64,000 bases of DNA from Corynebacterium guangdongense (GCF_030408915.1 NZ_CP047654.1:248001-312000), one strand, 5' to 3'; shown: positions 54,759-63,862, counted from the stretch's first letter. Program-made: numbers and translations. The notes: generated by a model from the sequence alone, not told the origin.

Positions 54759-55424
54759 ATGACGACACTCAGCAAGCACCTGGTCGGGGCCTCCGCGGAG
54801 GACGTTCCCGACATCCTCCGAGCCAACCTGCGCCAGGGCCGTGAGCTGGATCTGCTCAGTGCCGCCTCGTGGCTCCTGGCCATTCACACCACCGACCGAA
54901 CCGATTACCTCACCTACATGGTGAACAACAGGGAGGCCGCGGCCGGTGCCGCCCTCCAGGCCTTCGCCACGCTCCTGCCTGAGGGCGAGCACCGCGACAT
55001 GGTCCTCGAGGGGCTCGGCCACCGGGTCGACCATCTCCCGGACTGGGTCGACTACCTCAACCACATCTACGTCACCGGTCAGCGCTACCGCGTCGCCCGC
55101 GCGGACGGAATGCGCGAGGTGCTCATCTGCGGGCTGCAGCTGATCGACGGCCCGCTCCACACCGTCACCGTCGCGCGGGAACCCGCGGGCGGCCCGATCA
55201 CCGAGGTGCTGCTTGTCGACGCCTCCGCGAACCTCGTCGCCGACTCCTACGCCGAGGAACCGGGCCTGCTCGACGCGGAGCGCCTGACGATGGCGGAATT
55301 GTCCGCCGCGCTGGATGACGCCCTCGCCCGCACCCTGGGCACCGGACAGCAGACCCCCACGTGGCCCATCCACATGGCGTTGACGCTGTGGCTGTCGCGG
55401 CTCGTCAGCGGGGAGAAGCGCTAG
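54759..55424 (+). CDS. Conserved hypothetical protein
   Basis: The 221-residue soluble protein has no signal peptide or membrane helix and no motif I recognise. It is acidic, helix-rich at both ends, with a beta-rich middle (RYRVARADGMREVLICGLQLIDGPLHTVTV) that could be a ligand-binding domain. It lies between ferritin and the uridine operon, has its own promoter space (84 bases) and a very strong downstream hairpin. Function unknown. Confidence 0.7.
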   Translation: MTTLSKHLVGASAEDVPDILRANLRQGRELDLLSAASWLLAIHTTDRTDYLTYMVNNREAAAGAALQAFATLLPEGEHRDMVLEGLGHRVDHLPDWVDYLNHIYVTGQRYRVARADGMREVLICGLQLIDGPLHTVTVAREPAGGPITEVLLVDASANLVADSYAEEPGLLDAERLTMAELSAALDDALARTLGTGQQTPTWPIHMALTLWLSRLVSGEKR

Positions 55425-55436
55425 GAAAACGGACAA

Positions 55437-55475
55437 CACCGGAGGCCGTCGTCGCGCTGACGACGGCCTCCGGTG
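55437..55475. terminator. 17-bp perfect-stem bidirectional terminator
   Basis: The arm at 55437-55453 and its exact reverse complement at 55459-55475 flank a five-base loop GCGCT. It lies between the convergent hypothetical gene and uriH and can serve both. Confidence 0.85.
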
Positions 55476-55497
55476 CGTGGGCAGGGTCGGGCAGGGT

Positions 55498-56436
55498 TTA
55501 GCCGATGCGCTCGACGGCGTCGACGCACATGTCCCAGAACTTATCGAAGTCCAGGTCCACGGCGACCTGCGTGGTGCAGTCTGCGGGTGCCGGGGCGCGG
55601 AAGTCGGCGACGGTCATGCCGGTGGTCAGCGCGCCGCTCAGTTCCACGTCGAGCGGGGCCTTCCGGGTGGTGAAGACGGTCGGGTCGATGAGGTAGGCGA
55701 CTGCGCACGGGTCGTGCACCGGCGGGTTGTCGAAGCCCTGGGCGTCCTGGTAGTTCTTGCGGAAGGCGTCGAAAAGCGCGACGACGAACTCGGCGACGTC
55801 GGTGCCCAGCGCGTTGAACTTCTCCTCGATCTCCGGGGTGGCCAGCGCCTGGTGGGTCAGGTCCAGGCCGACCATGGTCAGCGGCCACTTCTCGTTGAAG
55901 ACGATGTGGGCGGCTTCCGGGTCGATCTTGATGTTGAACTCGGCGACGGCGGTCCAGTTGCCGATGTGGTAGCCGCCGCCCATGAGGACGACCTCCTTGA
56001 CGCGCTCGGCGATGCGCGGCTCCTTGCGCACGGCCAGGGCGATGTTGGTCAGCGGACCGGTCGGCACCAGGGCGACGGTGCCGGGTTCGTTGCTCATGAT
56101 CGTGTCGATGATGAAGTCGACGGCGTGGACCTCCTCGACCGGCACGGTCGGCTCCGGCAGCTCGTAGTTGTGGATCTCCATGCCGGTGTCGCCGTGGATG
56201 TCCTCGGCGACCTCGACGGGGCGGACCAGCGGGCGGGTCACACCCGGGTAGATCCTGGTGTCCATGCCGGCGATGGTGGCCACGACCTGGGCGTTGTGGG
56301 TGACCTTGGCCAGGGTCTGGTTGCCACCGACGGTGGTGATGCCGAGCAGCTCGATGTCCGGGTTGCCGTGGGCGAGCAGCATGGCCACAGCGTCATCGTG
56401 GCCGGGATCGCAGTCGAGGATGATCTTGGTGGTCAT
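55498..56436 (-). CDS. uriH: Uridine-preferring nucleoside hydrolase
   Basis: The 312-residue protein has the nucleoside hydrolase signature DCDPGHDDAVA at residues 7-17 (Ca2+-binding Asp cluster), GPLTNIALA, and a late VHDPCAVAYL with the catalytic His and Asp. It cleaves ribonucleosides to base and ribose. As the last gene of a regulator-ribokinase-transporter-hydrolase unit in the order of the C. glutamicum uridine operon, it is best assigned to uridine. AGGAG lies ten bases before the ATG; 14 bases separate it from the transporter gene. Confidence 0.9.
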   Translation of the reverse strand: MTTKIILDCDPGHDDAVAMLLAHGNPDIELLGITTVGGNQTLAKVTHNAQVVATIAGMDTRIYPGVTRPLVRPVEVAEDIHGDTGMEIHNYELPEPTVPVEEVHAVDFIIDTIMSNEPGTVALVPTGPLTNIALAVRKEPRIAERVKEVVLMGGGYHIGNWTAVAEFNIKIDPEAAHIVFNEKWPLTMVGLDLTHQALATPEIEEKFNALGTDVAEFVVALFDAFRKNYQDAQGFDNPPVHDPCAVAYLIDPTVFTTRKAPLDVELSGALTTGMTVADFRAPAPADCTTQVAVDLDFDKFWDMCVDAVERIG

Positions 56437-56450
56437 GGGTGGGGGCTCCT

Positions 56451-57896
56451 TTAAGCGTTGAGGGATTCTTCGGCCAGGTTCCTGGCGGCGACGGTGTCGG
56501 TGATGGATTCGGGGCGCGGAATGAGCAGCGAGCAGAGGAAGGCCAGCGCCAGGATGATCACGCCGGCCCACATGCCCGCCGCGTAGCCGCCGTTCTGATC
56601 GCCGAAGGCGGTCGCGACGGCGAAGAGGATGGCGAAGGAGATGCCCGCGCCCAGGTTGAAGGCGCCGGCGTTCATGCCCGGCAGGTAGCCCTGGTTGTCG
56701 GCGGGGGAGAGGACGATGCCCAGGCCGTTGAGCATGATGTTGGCCATGCCGGCGTAGGCGACGCCGACGAAAATCGAGATGCCCAGGTAGGCGAACTGGG
56801 AGGTGGAGCCGACCAGGAAGGTGGCGCCGGCGACGCCGAGGATGGTCAGCACGATGCCGATCTGCAGGACGATCTTGTAGCCGAACTTGCCGGCCAGGGT
56901 GCCCGCGATCGGCCCGAATACCAGGCCGGCCAGGGCGTAGGGGGTCAGCGTCCACCAGGAGACGACGCCGGCGGACATGCCGGCGCCGTGGGTGGCGTCC
57001 TGCGCCAGGTTCGGGACCAGGCCGTTCATGATGGCGAAGACGCCGGTCATGGTCAGCAGTGTGGTCAGCAGCAGCGCCCAGGTGCGGCGCTGGCCGAGGT
57101 ACTCGGTGCTGACGAGCGGGTTCTTCACGCGCTTCTCGATGTTGTAGAACACGACCACCCCGGCGACGCCGACGATGAACAGGACGGCGACGAGGACCCA
57201 GTTGGCGTCGCCAAGCTTGCCCGCCTCGTTGAAGGCCATGAGCAGGGAGCCGATGGAGACGGCCAGCGGCAGGACGCCGAGCCAGTCCATCTTCGGGGTC
57301 TGATCGGCGGTGGACTCCTTGACGCCGAAGGGCAGGGCGACGGCGGCGATGAGGCAGAAGGCGGCCATGACCCAGAAGATGGAGCGGAAGCCGAAGTTCT
57401 CGGCGAGCCAGCCGCCGGCCAGCGCGTCGACGCCGCCGATGCCGCCGTTGACCGAGGTGACGATACCCAGCAGCAGCGCGTACTGCTTCTCGTTGGGAAC
57501 CTGCTGGCGCAGGACGATCAGGCACAGCGGGACGGTGGGCCCGGCCACGCCCTGAATGAGGCGGCCGAGGAAGAGAACGGCCACGTTCGGGGCGAAGGCG
57601 GCGACGATGCAGCCGATGCCGGTGACGACCATCATGCCGATGAGCACTTTTCGACGCCCGATCAGGTCACCCCAGCGCGGGAGGAACAGGGAGAACAGGG
57701 CGGCCGCGGTGAAGAACGCGGTCTGGGTCATGCCGATCTGGGCGGCGGTGGCGTTCAGCTCGACCTCCATCGTCGCCAGGGCGGGGGCCAGCATGGAGGC
57801 GTTGAGCTGGAAGGCGAACACCGCCACCAGCAGAGCGATCATCAGGGGGACGACCGTGGCGGTGGAGGCCCGCCTCGGTTCAGCAGTGGTTGTCAT
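56451..57896 (-). CDS. uriT: MFS transporter, probable uridine importer
   Basis: The 481-residue protein has twelve or more helices and the MFS loop motif RWGDLIGRRKVL between helices 2 and 3, plus GRLIQGVAGPTVPLC of the DHA drug-exporter-like branch. By sequence it looks like an exporter, but its place between ribokinase and nucleoside hydrolase genes matches UriT of C. glutamicum, which takes up uridine. The start at 57896 is 26 bases after the ribokinase stop. Confidence 0.87.
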   Translation of the reverse strand: MTTTAEPRRASTATVVPLMIALLVAVFAFQLNASMLAPALATMEVELNATAAQIGMTQTAFFTAAALFSLFLPRWGDLIGRRKVLIGMMVVTGIGCIVAAFAPNVAVLFLGRLIQGVAGPTVPLCLIVLRQQVPNEKQYALLLGIVTSVNGGIGGVDALAGGWLAENFGFRSIFWVMAAFCLIAAVALPFGVKESTADQTPKMDWLGVLPLAVSIGSLLMAFNEAGKLGDANWVLVAVLFIVGVAGVVVFYNIEKRVKNPLVSTEYLGQRRTWALLLTTLLTMTGVFAIMNGLVPNLAQDATHGAGMSAGVVSWWTLTPYALAGLVFGPIAGTLAGKFGYKIVLQIGIVLTILGVAGATFLVGSTSQFAYLGISIFVGVAYAGMANIMLNGLGIVLSPADNQGYLPGMNAGAFNLGAGISFAILFAVATAFGDQNGGYAAGMWAGVIILALAFLCSLLIPRPESITDTVAARNLAEESLNA

Positions 57897-57922
57897 GGTT
57901 GCGCTCCGTATTTGGTCGAGAT

Positions 57923-58831
57923 CTATTTGACGTCCGGGAGGACGTCGTCGGTGGTGGGGTAGGAGGCCTGGGCGCCGGGCCGGGTGGCGGCGAAGGCCCC
58001 GACGCGGGCGGCGAAACGGGCGGCGTCCACCATGGACTGGCCCTCGGCGAGCTTGGCGACGAAGGCGCCCGCGAATGCGTCGCCGGCGCCGGTTGTGTCG
58101 ACCGCGTCGATGACCGGGGTGGGGATCTCGGTGAGCCCGTTCTCGTCGCCGACGACCGCGCCATCGGCGCCGACGGTCATGACGACGGTGGGGAAGCCCT
58201 GCTTGAGCAGTGCCGTGACCAGCTTCTGCGGGTCAGTTTCCTCGGTCGGCTCCCCGAGGAGACCGAGCACCAGGGCGCCCTCGTGCTCGTTGACCATCAG
58301 GGGGTCGGCCTTCTTGAGCTGCTCGACGCCGACGGGCACGACCGGCGCGAGGTTGACGACCACGCGGCCGGTGGCCAGTTCCACCGCGCGCTCGAAGCCG
58401 CCGGCCGGAATCTCGCCCTGGAGCAGGAGAATTTCGGCGTCGGCGATGAGCTCGGCGTGCTCGTCGACGTACTCCGCGTCCACGGTGGCGTTGGCGCCGG
58501 GGACGACGATGATCGTATTCTCGCCGTCCGCGGAGACGGTGATGACCGCCAGGCCCGTCGGACCGTCGACGGCGGCGACGGCCGACATGTCGGCGCCGGA
58601 CGCCCGCAGGTGCTTGAGGGCGTCCTCGGCCATCGGATCCTGGCCGACGGCGCCGACCATGGCGACGTCGGCGCCGAGCAGCGCGGCGGCCACGGCCTGG
58701 TTGGCGCCCTTGCCGCCGGCACTGACGGTGCCGCCGGTGCCCATGAGCGTCTCACCCGGGTGCGGATGACGCTGGACGTTGGTGGTCAGGTCGGCGTTGA
58801 TGGAGCCGACCACGACAACTGTGCTGGTCAT
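57923..58831 (-). CDS. rbsK: Ribokinase
   Basis: The 302-residue PfkB-family kinase has VVGSINADL at the N-terminus, GGKGANQAVAAALLG near residue 40 and the ATP/anion-hole motif DAVDTTGAGDAFAGAF near 250 with the catalytic Asp. It phosphorylates ribose released from uridine by UriH, feeding the pentose phosphate pathway. Its ATG overlaps the regulator stop in an ATGA, so translation is coupled. Confidence 0.94.
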   Translation of the reverse strand: MTSTVVVVGSINADLTTNVQRHPHPGETLMGTGGTVSAGGKGANQAVAAALLGADVAMVGAVGQDPMAEDALKHLRASGADMSAVAAVDGPTGLAVITVSADGENTIIVVPGANATVDAEYVDEHAELIADAEILLLQGEIPAGGFERAVELATGRVVVNLAPVVPVGVEQLKKADPLMVNEHEGALVLGLLGEPTEETDPQKLVTALLKQGFPTVVMTVGADGAVVGDENGLTEIPTPVIDAVDTTGAGDAFAGAFVAKLAEGQSMVDAARFAARVGAFAATRPGAQASYPTTDDVLPDVK

Positions 58832-59844
58832 GAGGCCTGTCCTTTCCTGATTGACTGTCTTTCGATGAGGGTGGTGGGGATGCGGATGTGTTTCTCCGGC
58901 GGCGCCTTGCCCGCGATCAGCTGGTTCAGGACGGCGAAAGCCTCCCGGGCCATCGACCCCACGTGCTGGTCGATGACCGTCAGCGGCCGCGGCTGCAGCG
59001 TGAACATCGGCTGGGTGTCGAAGCCGATGACGCTGACGTCCTCGCCGATGACCAGCCCGGCCCGGTGACAGGCCTCGATGACGCCGATGGTCATCATCGA
59101 GTCGCCGGCGAACAGGGAGCGCACGCCCTGGGCGAGCAGCGCGTTAGCACCCTCGAAGCCCTGGCTCTGCTCATAACCGCCGAGGAAGACGGGCTGCTCC
59201 TCGAGCCCCGCCTCCGTGCACGCGTAGCGGAAGGTCTCGAGACGGCACCGGCCCGTGGAGGTCGTCATCGGGCCGGAGAGGTAGCCGATCGGGGTCTGGC
59301 CGTGCCGGGCCAGCAGGCCCACCGCGTTCACCATCCCCCGCTCCGGATCGGAGGTGACCGTCGGAATATCACTGCCCGGCAGCTCTCGGTCGATCAGCAC
59401 CAGCGGCATGCCCTGCCGGTGCAGGTGGTCGAGCTGGTCGGCGCATGCTTCGTCGGGGACGCAGATGATCCCGTCGACGCCGTGATTGGCCAGGAAATCC
59501 AGCGAGGTGGCCATCATGGGGGCGCTCTCGTTGCTGTTGGTGATCAGCGTCGCCATGCCGTCGTCCGTGGCGGCGTCCTGGAGGGCGGTGACCATGGTGG
59601 CGAAATAGTGGTTGATCAGACTCGGGACAAGCACGCCGATGGTGTTGCTGCGGGAGCTCTGCAGCGCCCGCGCCTGGGCGTTGGGTCGGTAGCCCAGTTC
59701 TGCGGCGAGTTTCTGGATGCGCCTCCGGGTGTCCGTGGCCACGGCCGGGTTCTCGGCGAGGGCGCGGGAGGCGGTGGACACGGAGACGCCGGCCGCACGG
59801 GCCACGTCTTTGAGGGTGGGGCGCTCCGGGAGGATTGTGTTCAC
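58828..59844 (-). CDS. uriR: LacI family transcriptional regulator of the uridine operon
   Basis: The 338-residue repressor has an N-terminal LacI HTH (LKDVARAAGVSVSTASRALAEN), the hinge helix (NAQARALQSSRSNTIGVLVPSL) and a periplasmic-binding-protein-like effector domain. It starts with GTG at 59844 behind a double operator at 59869-59895 that includes its own promoter region, so it probably represses the whole uriR-rbsK-uriT-uriH operon until ribose or uridine is present. Confidence 0.92.
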   Translation of the reverse strand: MNTILPERPTLKDVARAAGVSVSTASRALAENPAVATDTRRRIQKLAAELGYRPNAQARALQSSRSNTIGVLVPSLINHYFATMVTALQDAATDDGMATLITNSNESAPMMATSLDFLANHGVDGIICVPDEACADQLDHLHRQGMPLVLIDRELPGSDIPTVTSDPERGMVNAVGLLARHGQTPIGYLSGPMTTSTGRCRLETFRYACTEAGLEEQPVFLGGYEQSQGFEGANALLAQGVRSLFAGDSMMTIGVIEACHRAGLVIGEDVSVIGFDTQPMFTLQPRPLTVIDQHVGSMAREAFAVLNQLIAGKAPPEKHIRIPTTLIERQSIRKGQAS

Positions 59845-59868
59845 CTAGTTTCCTTGCCGTTACCGATC

Positions 59869-59895
59869 TGCAATCGTTTGCTGCAAACGTTTGCA
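59869..59895. promoter_or_regulatory. Tandem LacI-type operators upstream of uriR
   Basis: A perfect palindrome TGCAAACGTTTGCA lies at 59882-59895. Immediately next to it, TGCAATCGTTTGCT at 59869-59882 is a second copy with two changes; the two share one base and are 13 bases apart. Both have the CG centre typical of LacI-family sites and sit 25-51 bases before the start codon. Confidence 0.8.
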
Positions 59896-59966
59896 TTGAG
59901 TATTGAAATCAAACTTATTACGGATGAGGCGTTTCTGGCAAGGGGTGGGTGGCGGGGGTGGGGCCG

Positions 59967-60950
59967 TTAAATGATGCGTTTCCTCCCGAGCGCCCGCTTC
60001 CGGAACTCGGTGGGTGTGCAACCTTCGATGCGCCGGAACACCTGTCCGAAGTGCGAGGGGTTCTGGACGCCCCACCTCTGCAGGAGTTTCTCGATGGGGT
60101 CGAGGGCGAATTCCGGGTTCGCCAGGTCAGAGCGGACTCGGTCGATCCGGCGGAAGCGAATGTAGTTGGCGCAGGTCATGCCCGACTGTCGGAAGATCTG
60201 CTGCAGGTACCGGGTGGAGATGTGGGCGGCGTCGGCGACCATCTGCGGGTTGAGCCGAGAATCGCTCAGGTGCTCCTCGATGTGGGACACGCACTCCTCG
60301 AGGAGTTTCCCACTTGCGGACCGGGTGATTTCCCGGTCCGGCAGGTGGGCGTCGGCGAGCATCGCTTCAACCATGCTGACCAGGTGGTTGGCGACGTGAG
60401 CTCGCGTCGACGTTGCCAGGGAGGAATCGGTGGCGAACAGGCCGGTGAGGAATCCCAGCACCGGCGGGGCCATGCCGCTGCTCGCGTCGAAAGCCCTTGC
60501 CCCGAAGTCCTCCGCTTCGATGAGCCCGGCCGTGAACCGGTCCAGCGGGATTCGTACGCTGCGACTTTCGTAGTTGCCGTAGCACTCGAGCAGGACGGGC
60601 CGGCTGGACAGGTACAGGCCGAACTGGCCGGGAGGCACGGTGATCCGCCGGTCGTCCTGCGTCAGCGTCAGTACGCCGGCGATCTGGAAGGTGACGATGA
60701 GGTACTCGTCGGGATCGTTGCGGACGTGCTCGAGGGTGCGCTCGGCCGCGTGGTCGCCGGCGCTCATGGCGAACACGCTGGCGCTGAGAAAATTGGCGGA
60801 CTCGAAATTGCCCCGAAACTCCTGGGTGCTCGGGGTGGCGAATTGGAACGAGAGGACATTGTTTCCGACGTTCTCGCCCCACACGTCCAGGGGCTGACGG
60901 TCTTCGTGGTGGCCCTGCTCCGTTTCGGACTTGGTCGCTCTCTGGTGCAT
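59967..60950 (-). CDS. AraC family transcriptional regulator
   Basis: The 327-residue protein has an N-terminal AraC-binding-type sensor domain (DEYLIVTFQIAG, PGQFGLYLSSRP, RSVRIPLDRF) and a C-terminal double HTH (about 225-320; NPQMVADAAHISTRYLQQIF and PSHFGQVFRRIEGCTPTEFRK). This layout matches regulators of aromatic or hydrocarbon catabolism. It is divergent from the flavin monooxygenase operon and is the likely activator. The start is uncertain: the ATG at 60950 fits the family, but the frame is open a further 31 codons. Confidence 0.88.
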   Translation of the reverse strand: MHQRATKSETEQGHHEDRQPLDVWGENVGNNVLSFQFATPSTQEFRGNFESANFLSASVFAMSAGDHAAERTLEHVRNDPDEYLIVTFQIAGVLTLTQDDRRITVPPGQFGLYLSSRPVLLECYGNYESRSVRIPLDRFTAGLIEAEDFGARAFDASSGMAPPVLGFLTGLFATDSSLATSTRAHVANHLVSMVEAMLADAHLPDREITRSASGKLLEECVSHIEEHLSDSRLNPQMVADAAHISTRYLQQIFRQSGMTCANYIRFRRIDRVRSDLANPEFALDPIEKLLQRWGVQNPSHFGQVFRRIEGCTPTEFRKRALGRKRII

Positions 60951-61061
60951 GGCAACTAAAACTATCACTGTGGTCTCGATTACATCTATGGCGAGAGTGA
61001 GACACATTCCACCCGTGCGCGGAAGCGAGAGTGTTGTGCGCAAAAGCGATAGGGGGGCGGT

Positions 61062-61077
61062 TGTGAGCTGTCTTACA
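61062..61077. promoter_or_regulatory. GlxR-like (cAMP receptor) box upstream of the monooxygenase operon
   Basis: TGTGAGCTGTCTTACA matches ten of the twelve fixed positions of the corynebacterial GlxR consensus TGTGANNTANNTCACA. It lies 69-84 bases before the first gene's ATG, in the divergent region shared with the AraC gene. This suggests carbon-source control in addition to AraC. Confidence 0.5.
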
Positions 61078-61145
61078 TTGGGGGCACCCGATCACGGCGC
61101 CGCCTGATCGCAGCACCCGATCACCTTCGCAAGGAGTCCACCACC

Positions 61146-62354
61146 ATGACCACCACCGTCACGACCGCCGACCGCGTCCGACTCAACCCGGGCTACGAGT
61201 TCGAGGCTCTCATGGAGCGTCTCGACGGCATTACCGACCTGCTCAGCGCCAACGGCGAGAAGAGCGAGGAGCTCGGCCGCCTCTGTGACGAGAGTTTCCG
61301 GGCACTCAAGGACACCGGGGCTTTCAAAATCGGCATTCCGGAGGAACTGGGCGGCTACGAGCTCAAGCCCACCCAGGCCCTCCAGGTGCTGGAGAAGGTC
61401 TCCCGGGCGGATCCGGCCTCCGGCTGGGTGCTCATGGTCCTCCAGATGATTTCGGGCACCACCGCGGCCTACCTGCCGGAGGAAGCACAACGTGAACTGT
61501 TCCCAGCCAATGGCGAGCACGCGCTGGTCGCCGGCCAGGGCACCCGATTCGGCAAGGCGGAACGCGTTGACGGGGGCTACAGGATCTCCGGCAACTGGTT
61601 CTTCGGCTCCGGCATGCTCCACGCGAACTGGATCCACACCGGCGCCATCGACCATGAGAGCGGCCGCGTCATGATGGTTCATTTCCCACGCGACAAGGCC
61701 TCACTCGACGGCAACTGGGATGTGCTGGGCCTGCGGGCGTCGGGGAGCATCGACTACTCCTGCGACGACGTCTTCGTGCCGGAAGAGTACGTGTACGAAC
61801 CGAACACCACCGACCCGTTGGCGGGTGGCGCGCTGTACAAGACCGGACTGGCGCTGATGTCGGGGATCTGCCACACCGGCTGGGCGCTCGGCGTCGGCCA
61901 GCGCTTCCTCGACGAGATGAAGAGGCACGCCGCCAAGAAGAAGGGGCAGCCCGGCGCCTCCACCAACACTGATCAGTTCCACGCGGAGTACGCCAAGGCG
62001 GAGGCGCGGATGCGCTCCGCGCGCGCCTGGGCGATGGAGGTGTGGGGCGGCAATGAGCGGGCCCTCGACGCCGGCGAGAAGCTGACGATGGAGCAGGAGA
62101 CTCTTACCCGTCTGGTCCTCAACAACACCACCTGGGCCGCGCACGACGTCAGCCAGGTGGTCCACCTCTGGTCCGCCACCGCACTCGCCCGCCGCGGCGA
62201 CCTCCAGCGAACCTTCCGCGACATGCACGTCGGCACCGGCCACATGACCAGCGGACCGGTCGTCCTCCAGCAGGTCGGCAAATACCTCGCCGGCCTCGCG
62301 TCCGAGGACGCCCACTGGAACTTCTTCAGTCTCGCAGAATCCGACCAGTCCTAG
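61146..62354 (+). CDS. Acyl-CoA dehydrogenase-fold flavin-dependent monooxygenase (HsaA/HpaB-C2-like)
   Basis: The 402-residue protein has the acyl-CoA dehydrogenase fold (ADPASGWVLMVLQMISGTTAAYLP; ISGNWFFGSGMLHANWI; LGLRASGSIDYSCDDVFVPEEYVY) but is paired with a flavin reductase gene and lacks a clear catalytic Glu context for acyl-CoA oxidation. This pattern fits the oxygenase part of two-component hydroxylases such as HsaA or the p-hydroxyphenylacetate hydroxylase C2 type, using FMNH2 or FADH2 supplied by the reductase. The substrate is unknown. AAGGAG precedes the ATG. Confidence 0.82.
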   Translation: MTTTVTTADRVRLNPGYEFEALMERLDGITDLLSANGEKSEELGRLCDESFRALKDTGAFKIGIPEELGGYELKPTQALQVLEKVSRADPASGWVLMVLQMISGTTAAYLPEEAQRELFPANGEHALVAGQGTRFGKAERVDGGYRISGNWFFGSGMLHANWIHTGAIDHESGRVMMVHFPRDKASLDGNWDVLGLRASGSIDYSCDDVFVPEEYVYEPNTTDPLAGGALYKTGLALMSGICHTGWALGVGQRFLDEMKRHAAKKKGQPGASTNTDQFHAEYAKAEARMRSARAWAMEVWGGNERALDAGEKLTMEQETLTRLVLNNTTWAAHDVSQVVHLWSATALARRGDLQRTFRDMHVGTGHMTSGPVVLQQVGKYLAGLASEDAHWNFFSLAESDQS

Positions 62355-62382
62355 ACATCCATCCTGAATAAGGAGAATCGCC

Positions 62383-62910
62383 ATGAACACCCAGACGTTT
62401 CCCGACAAAGTATCCGAGGATTTCCGTGCCGCCTTCCGCATCCACCCCGCGGGTGTCGCCATCGTCACCGCCGACGCGGGCAATGGGCCGGTCGGACTGA
62501 CCGCCACCAGCGTCAGCAGCGTGTCCGCCGACCCGCCGACCGTCGCGGTCAACCTGTCCGTGTTCTCCAGTTCCGCGCGGGAGATCCGTGCCGCGGAGTA
62601 CGTGGTGGTGCATCTGCTGGGCAGCCACCAGCTCGACCTGGCCCGCCTGTTCTCCACCCCGGGCGCAGACAGATTCGGTGACACTTCGACGTGGGATCGT
62701 CTGCCGACCGGGGAGCCGTATCTCCTGAATTCACACGTATGGATGCGCGGCCGGATCGCCGGGGCGATCGACGTCAACGGTTCCACGCTGGCCGCCGTCG
62801 AGCTAGTCGAATCCTACGTGGACACCACCGCGGAACCGACCCCGCTGGTCTACTGCAACCGCACCTGGCACCAGCTGTCCGACATGAGCTCTGTGAAGAT
62901 CAGCGCCTAA
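62383..62910 (+). CDS. Flavin reductase component of the two-component monooxygenase
   Basis: The 175-residue protein has the flavin reductase-like domain signature FRAAFRIHPAGVAIVTA near residue 14, GLTATSVSSVSADPPTVAVNLS near 46, and a later RGRIAG and HQL. It reduces free FMN/FAD with NAD(P)H and hands it to the oxygenase encoded 28 bases upstream, as HsaB does for HsaA. AAGGAG lies nine bases before the ATG. Confidence 0.88.
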   Translation: MNTQTFPDKVSEDFRAAFRIHPAGVAIVTADAGNGPVGLTATSVSSVSADPPTVAVNLSVFSSSAREIRAAEYVVVHLLGSHQLDLARLFSTPGADRFGDTSTWDRLPTGEPYLLNSHVWMRGRIAGAIDVNGSTLAAVELVESYVDTTAEPTPLVYCNRTWHQLSDMSSVKISA

Positions 62911-62934
62911 ACCACCACCAACCAGGAGAAGAAC

Positions 62935-63852
62935 ATGGCATTAGACGAACCCACCGCCCAGTTCCTGGCCGCAGCCGCCGAGAACGCCGGTGACACCCCG
63001 CTGTGGGAAATGTCCGCGGCCCAGGCCCGCGAGGCAACCTCCGGACTGGATCGGCTCTATGGCCCCGGTCCACAGATGCATCATTCCGGTGATCACCGGG
63101 TGGCCGGAAAGGACGGCGGTCAGTTCACCGTCCGGGTGCTGCAACCGACTGAGTCGCCGAACGCCGTGATCGTCTATTACCACGGCGGCGGCTGGGTGCT
63201 CGAGAACCTGCAGGGCTACGACACGCTCGGTCGTCAGCTGGCCGACAAGTCCGGCGCCACCGTCGTCCTCGTCGAGTACCGGAAAGCCCCGGAGCACCCG
63301 TTCCCGGTGCCGGTCGAGGACGCCTGGGCGGGACTGGCATGGGCCGAGGAGCACGTCGCACAGGGACTTCCCCTGGTCGTCGCCGGTGACAGCGCTGGCG
63401 CCAACCTTGCGGCGGTGATGGCACAGAAAGCGCGCGATGAGGGAGGGCCGGAACTGTCCGGCCAGGTGCTGGTGTGTCCGGTGACCGACGCGGACTTCAC
63501 CCGGGACTCCTATCTTGCCGAGGAGAATCAGACAATGGTCTCCCTGCCGGCCATGGAATGGTTCTGGGATCTCTACGTCCCCGACAGGGCCCAGCGCAGG
63601 GACCCGGCCGCGACCCCGATCAACGCTGAGTCCCTGGCGGGCCTGCCCCTCGCGCTGGTTCTCACCGCCGAACATGACGTCCTCCGTGACGAGGGTGAGG
63701 CCTACGCTGAGGCACTTCGCGACGCCGGCGTGGACGTCGAGCATCATCGTTGGGAAGGCCAGATGCACACTTTCTTCTCAATGGTCAACGTTCTGCCCGC
63801 CAGCGCCGAAGCCATCGATCTGGTGACAAGGCGAATCCGGGAGCGGGTCTGA
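62935..63852 (+). CDS. Alpha/beta hydrolase (hormone-sensitive lipase family esterase)
   Basis: The 305-residue protein has the HSL oxyanion motif YYHGGGW near residue 80, the nucleophile elbow VAGDSAGAN near 150, and the acid/His region ALVLTAEHDVLRDEG then EGQMHTF near 280. It hydrolyses short acyl esters in the cytoplasm (no signal peptide). As third gene of the monooxygenase operon it may release the substrate from an ester or cleave a product of ring or Baeyer-Villiger-type oxygenation. Confidence 0.88.
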   Translation: MALDEPTAQFLAAAAENAGDTPLWEMSAAQAREATSGLDRLYGPGPQMHHSGDHRVAGKDGGQFTVRVLQPTESPNAVIVYYHGGGWVLENLQGYDTLGRQLADKSGATVVLVEYRKAPEHPFPVPVEDAWAGLAWAEEHVAQGLPLVVAGDSAGANLAAVMAQKARDEGGPELSGQVLVCPVTDADFTRDSYLAEENQTMVSLPAMEWFWDLYVPDRAQRRDPAATPINAESLAGLPLALVLTAEHDVLRDEGEAYAEALRDAGVDVEHHRWEGQMHTFFSMVNVLPASAEAIDLVTRRIRERV

Positions 63853-63862
63853 GTCTGTGGTC

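Noticed and set aside
55498..57525. 675-codon minus-strand frame joining the nucleoside hydrolase to upstream sequence
   Set aside because: The extra N-terminal part is an out-of-frame reading of the transporter gene; the true start at 56436 has an SD and the family N-terminus.
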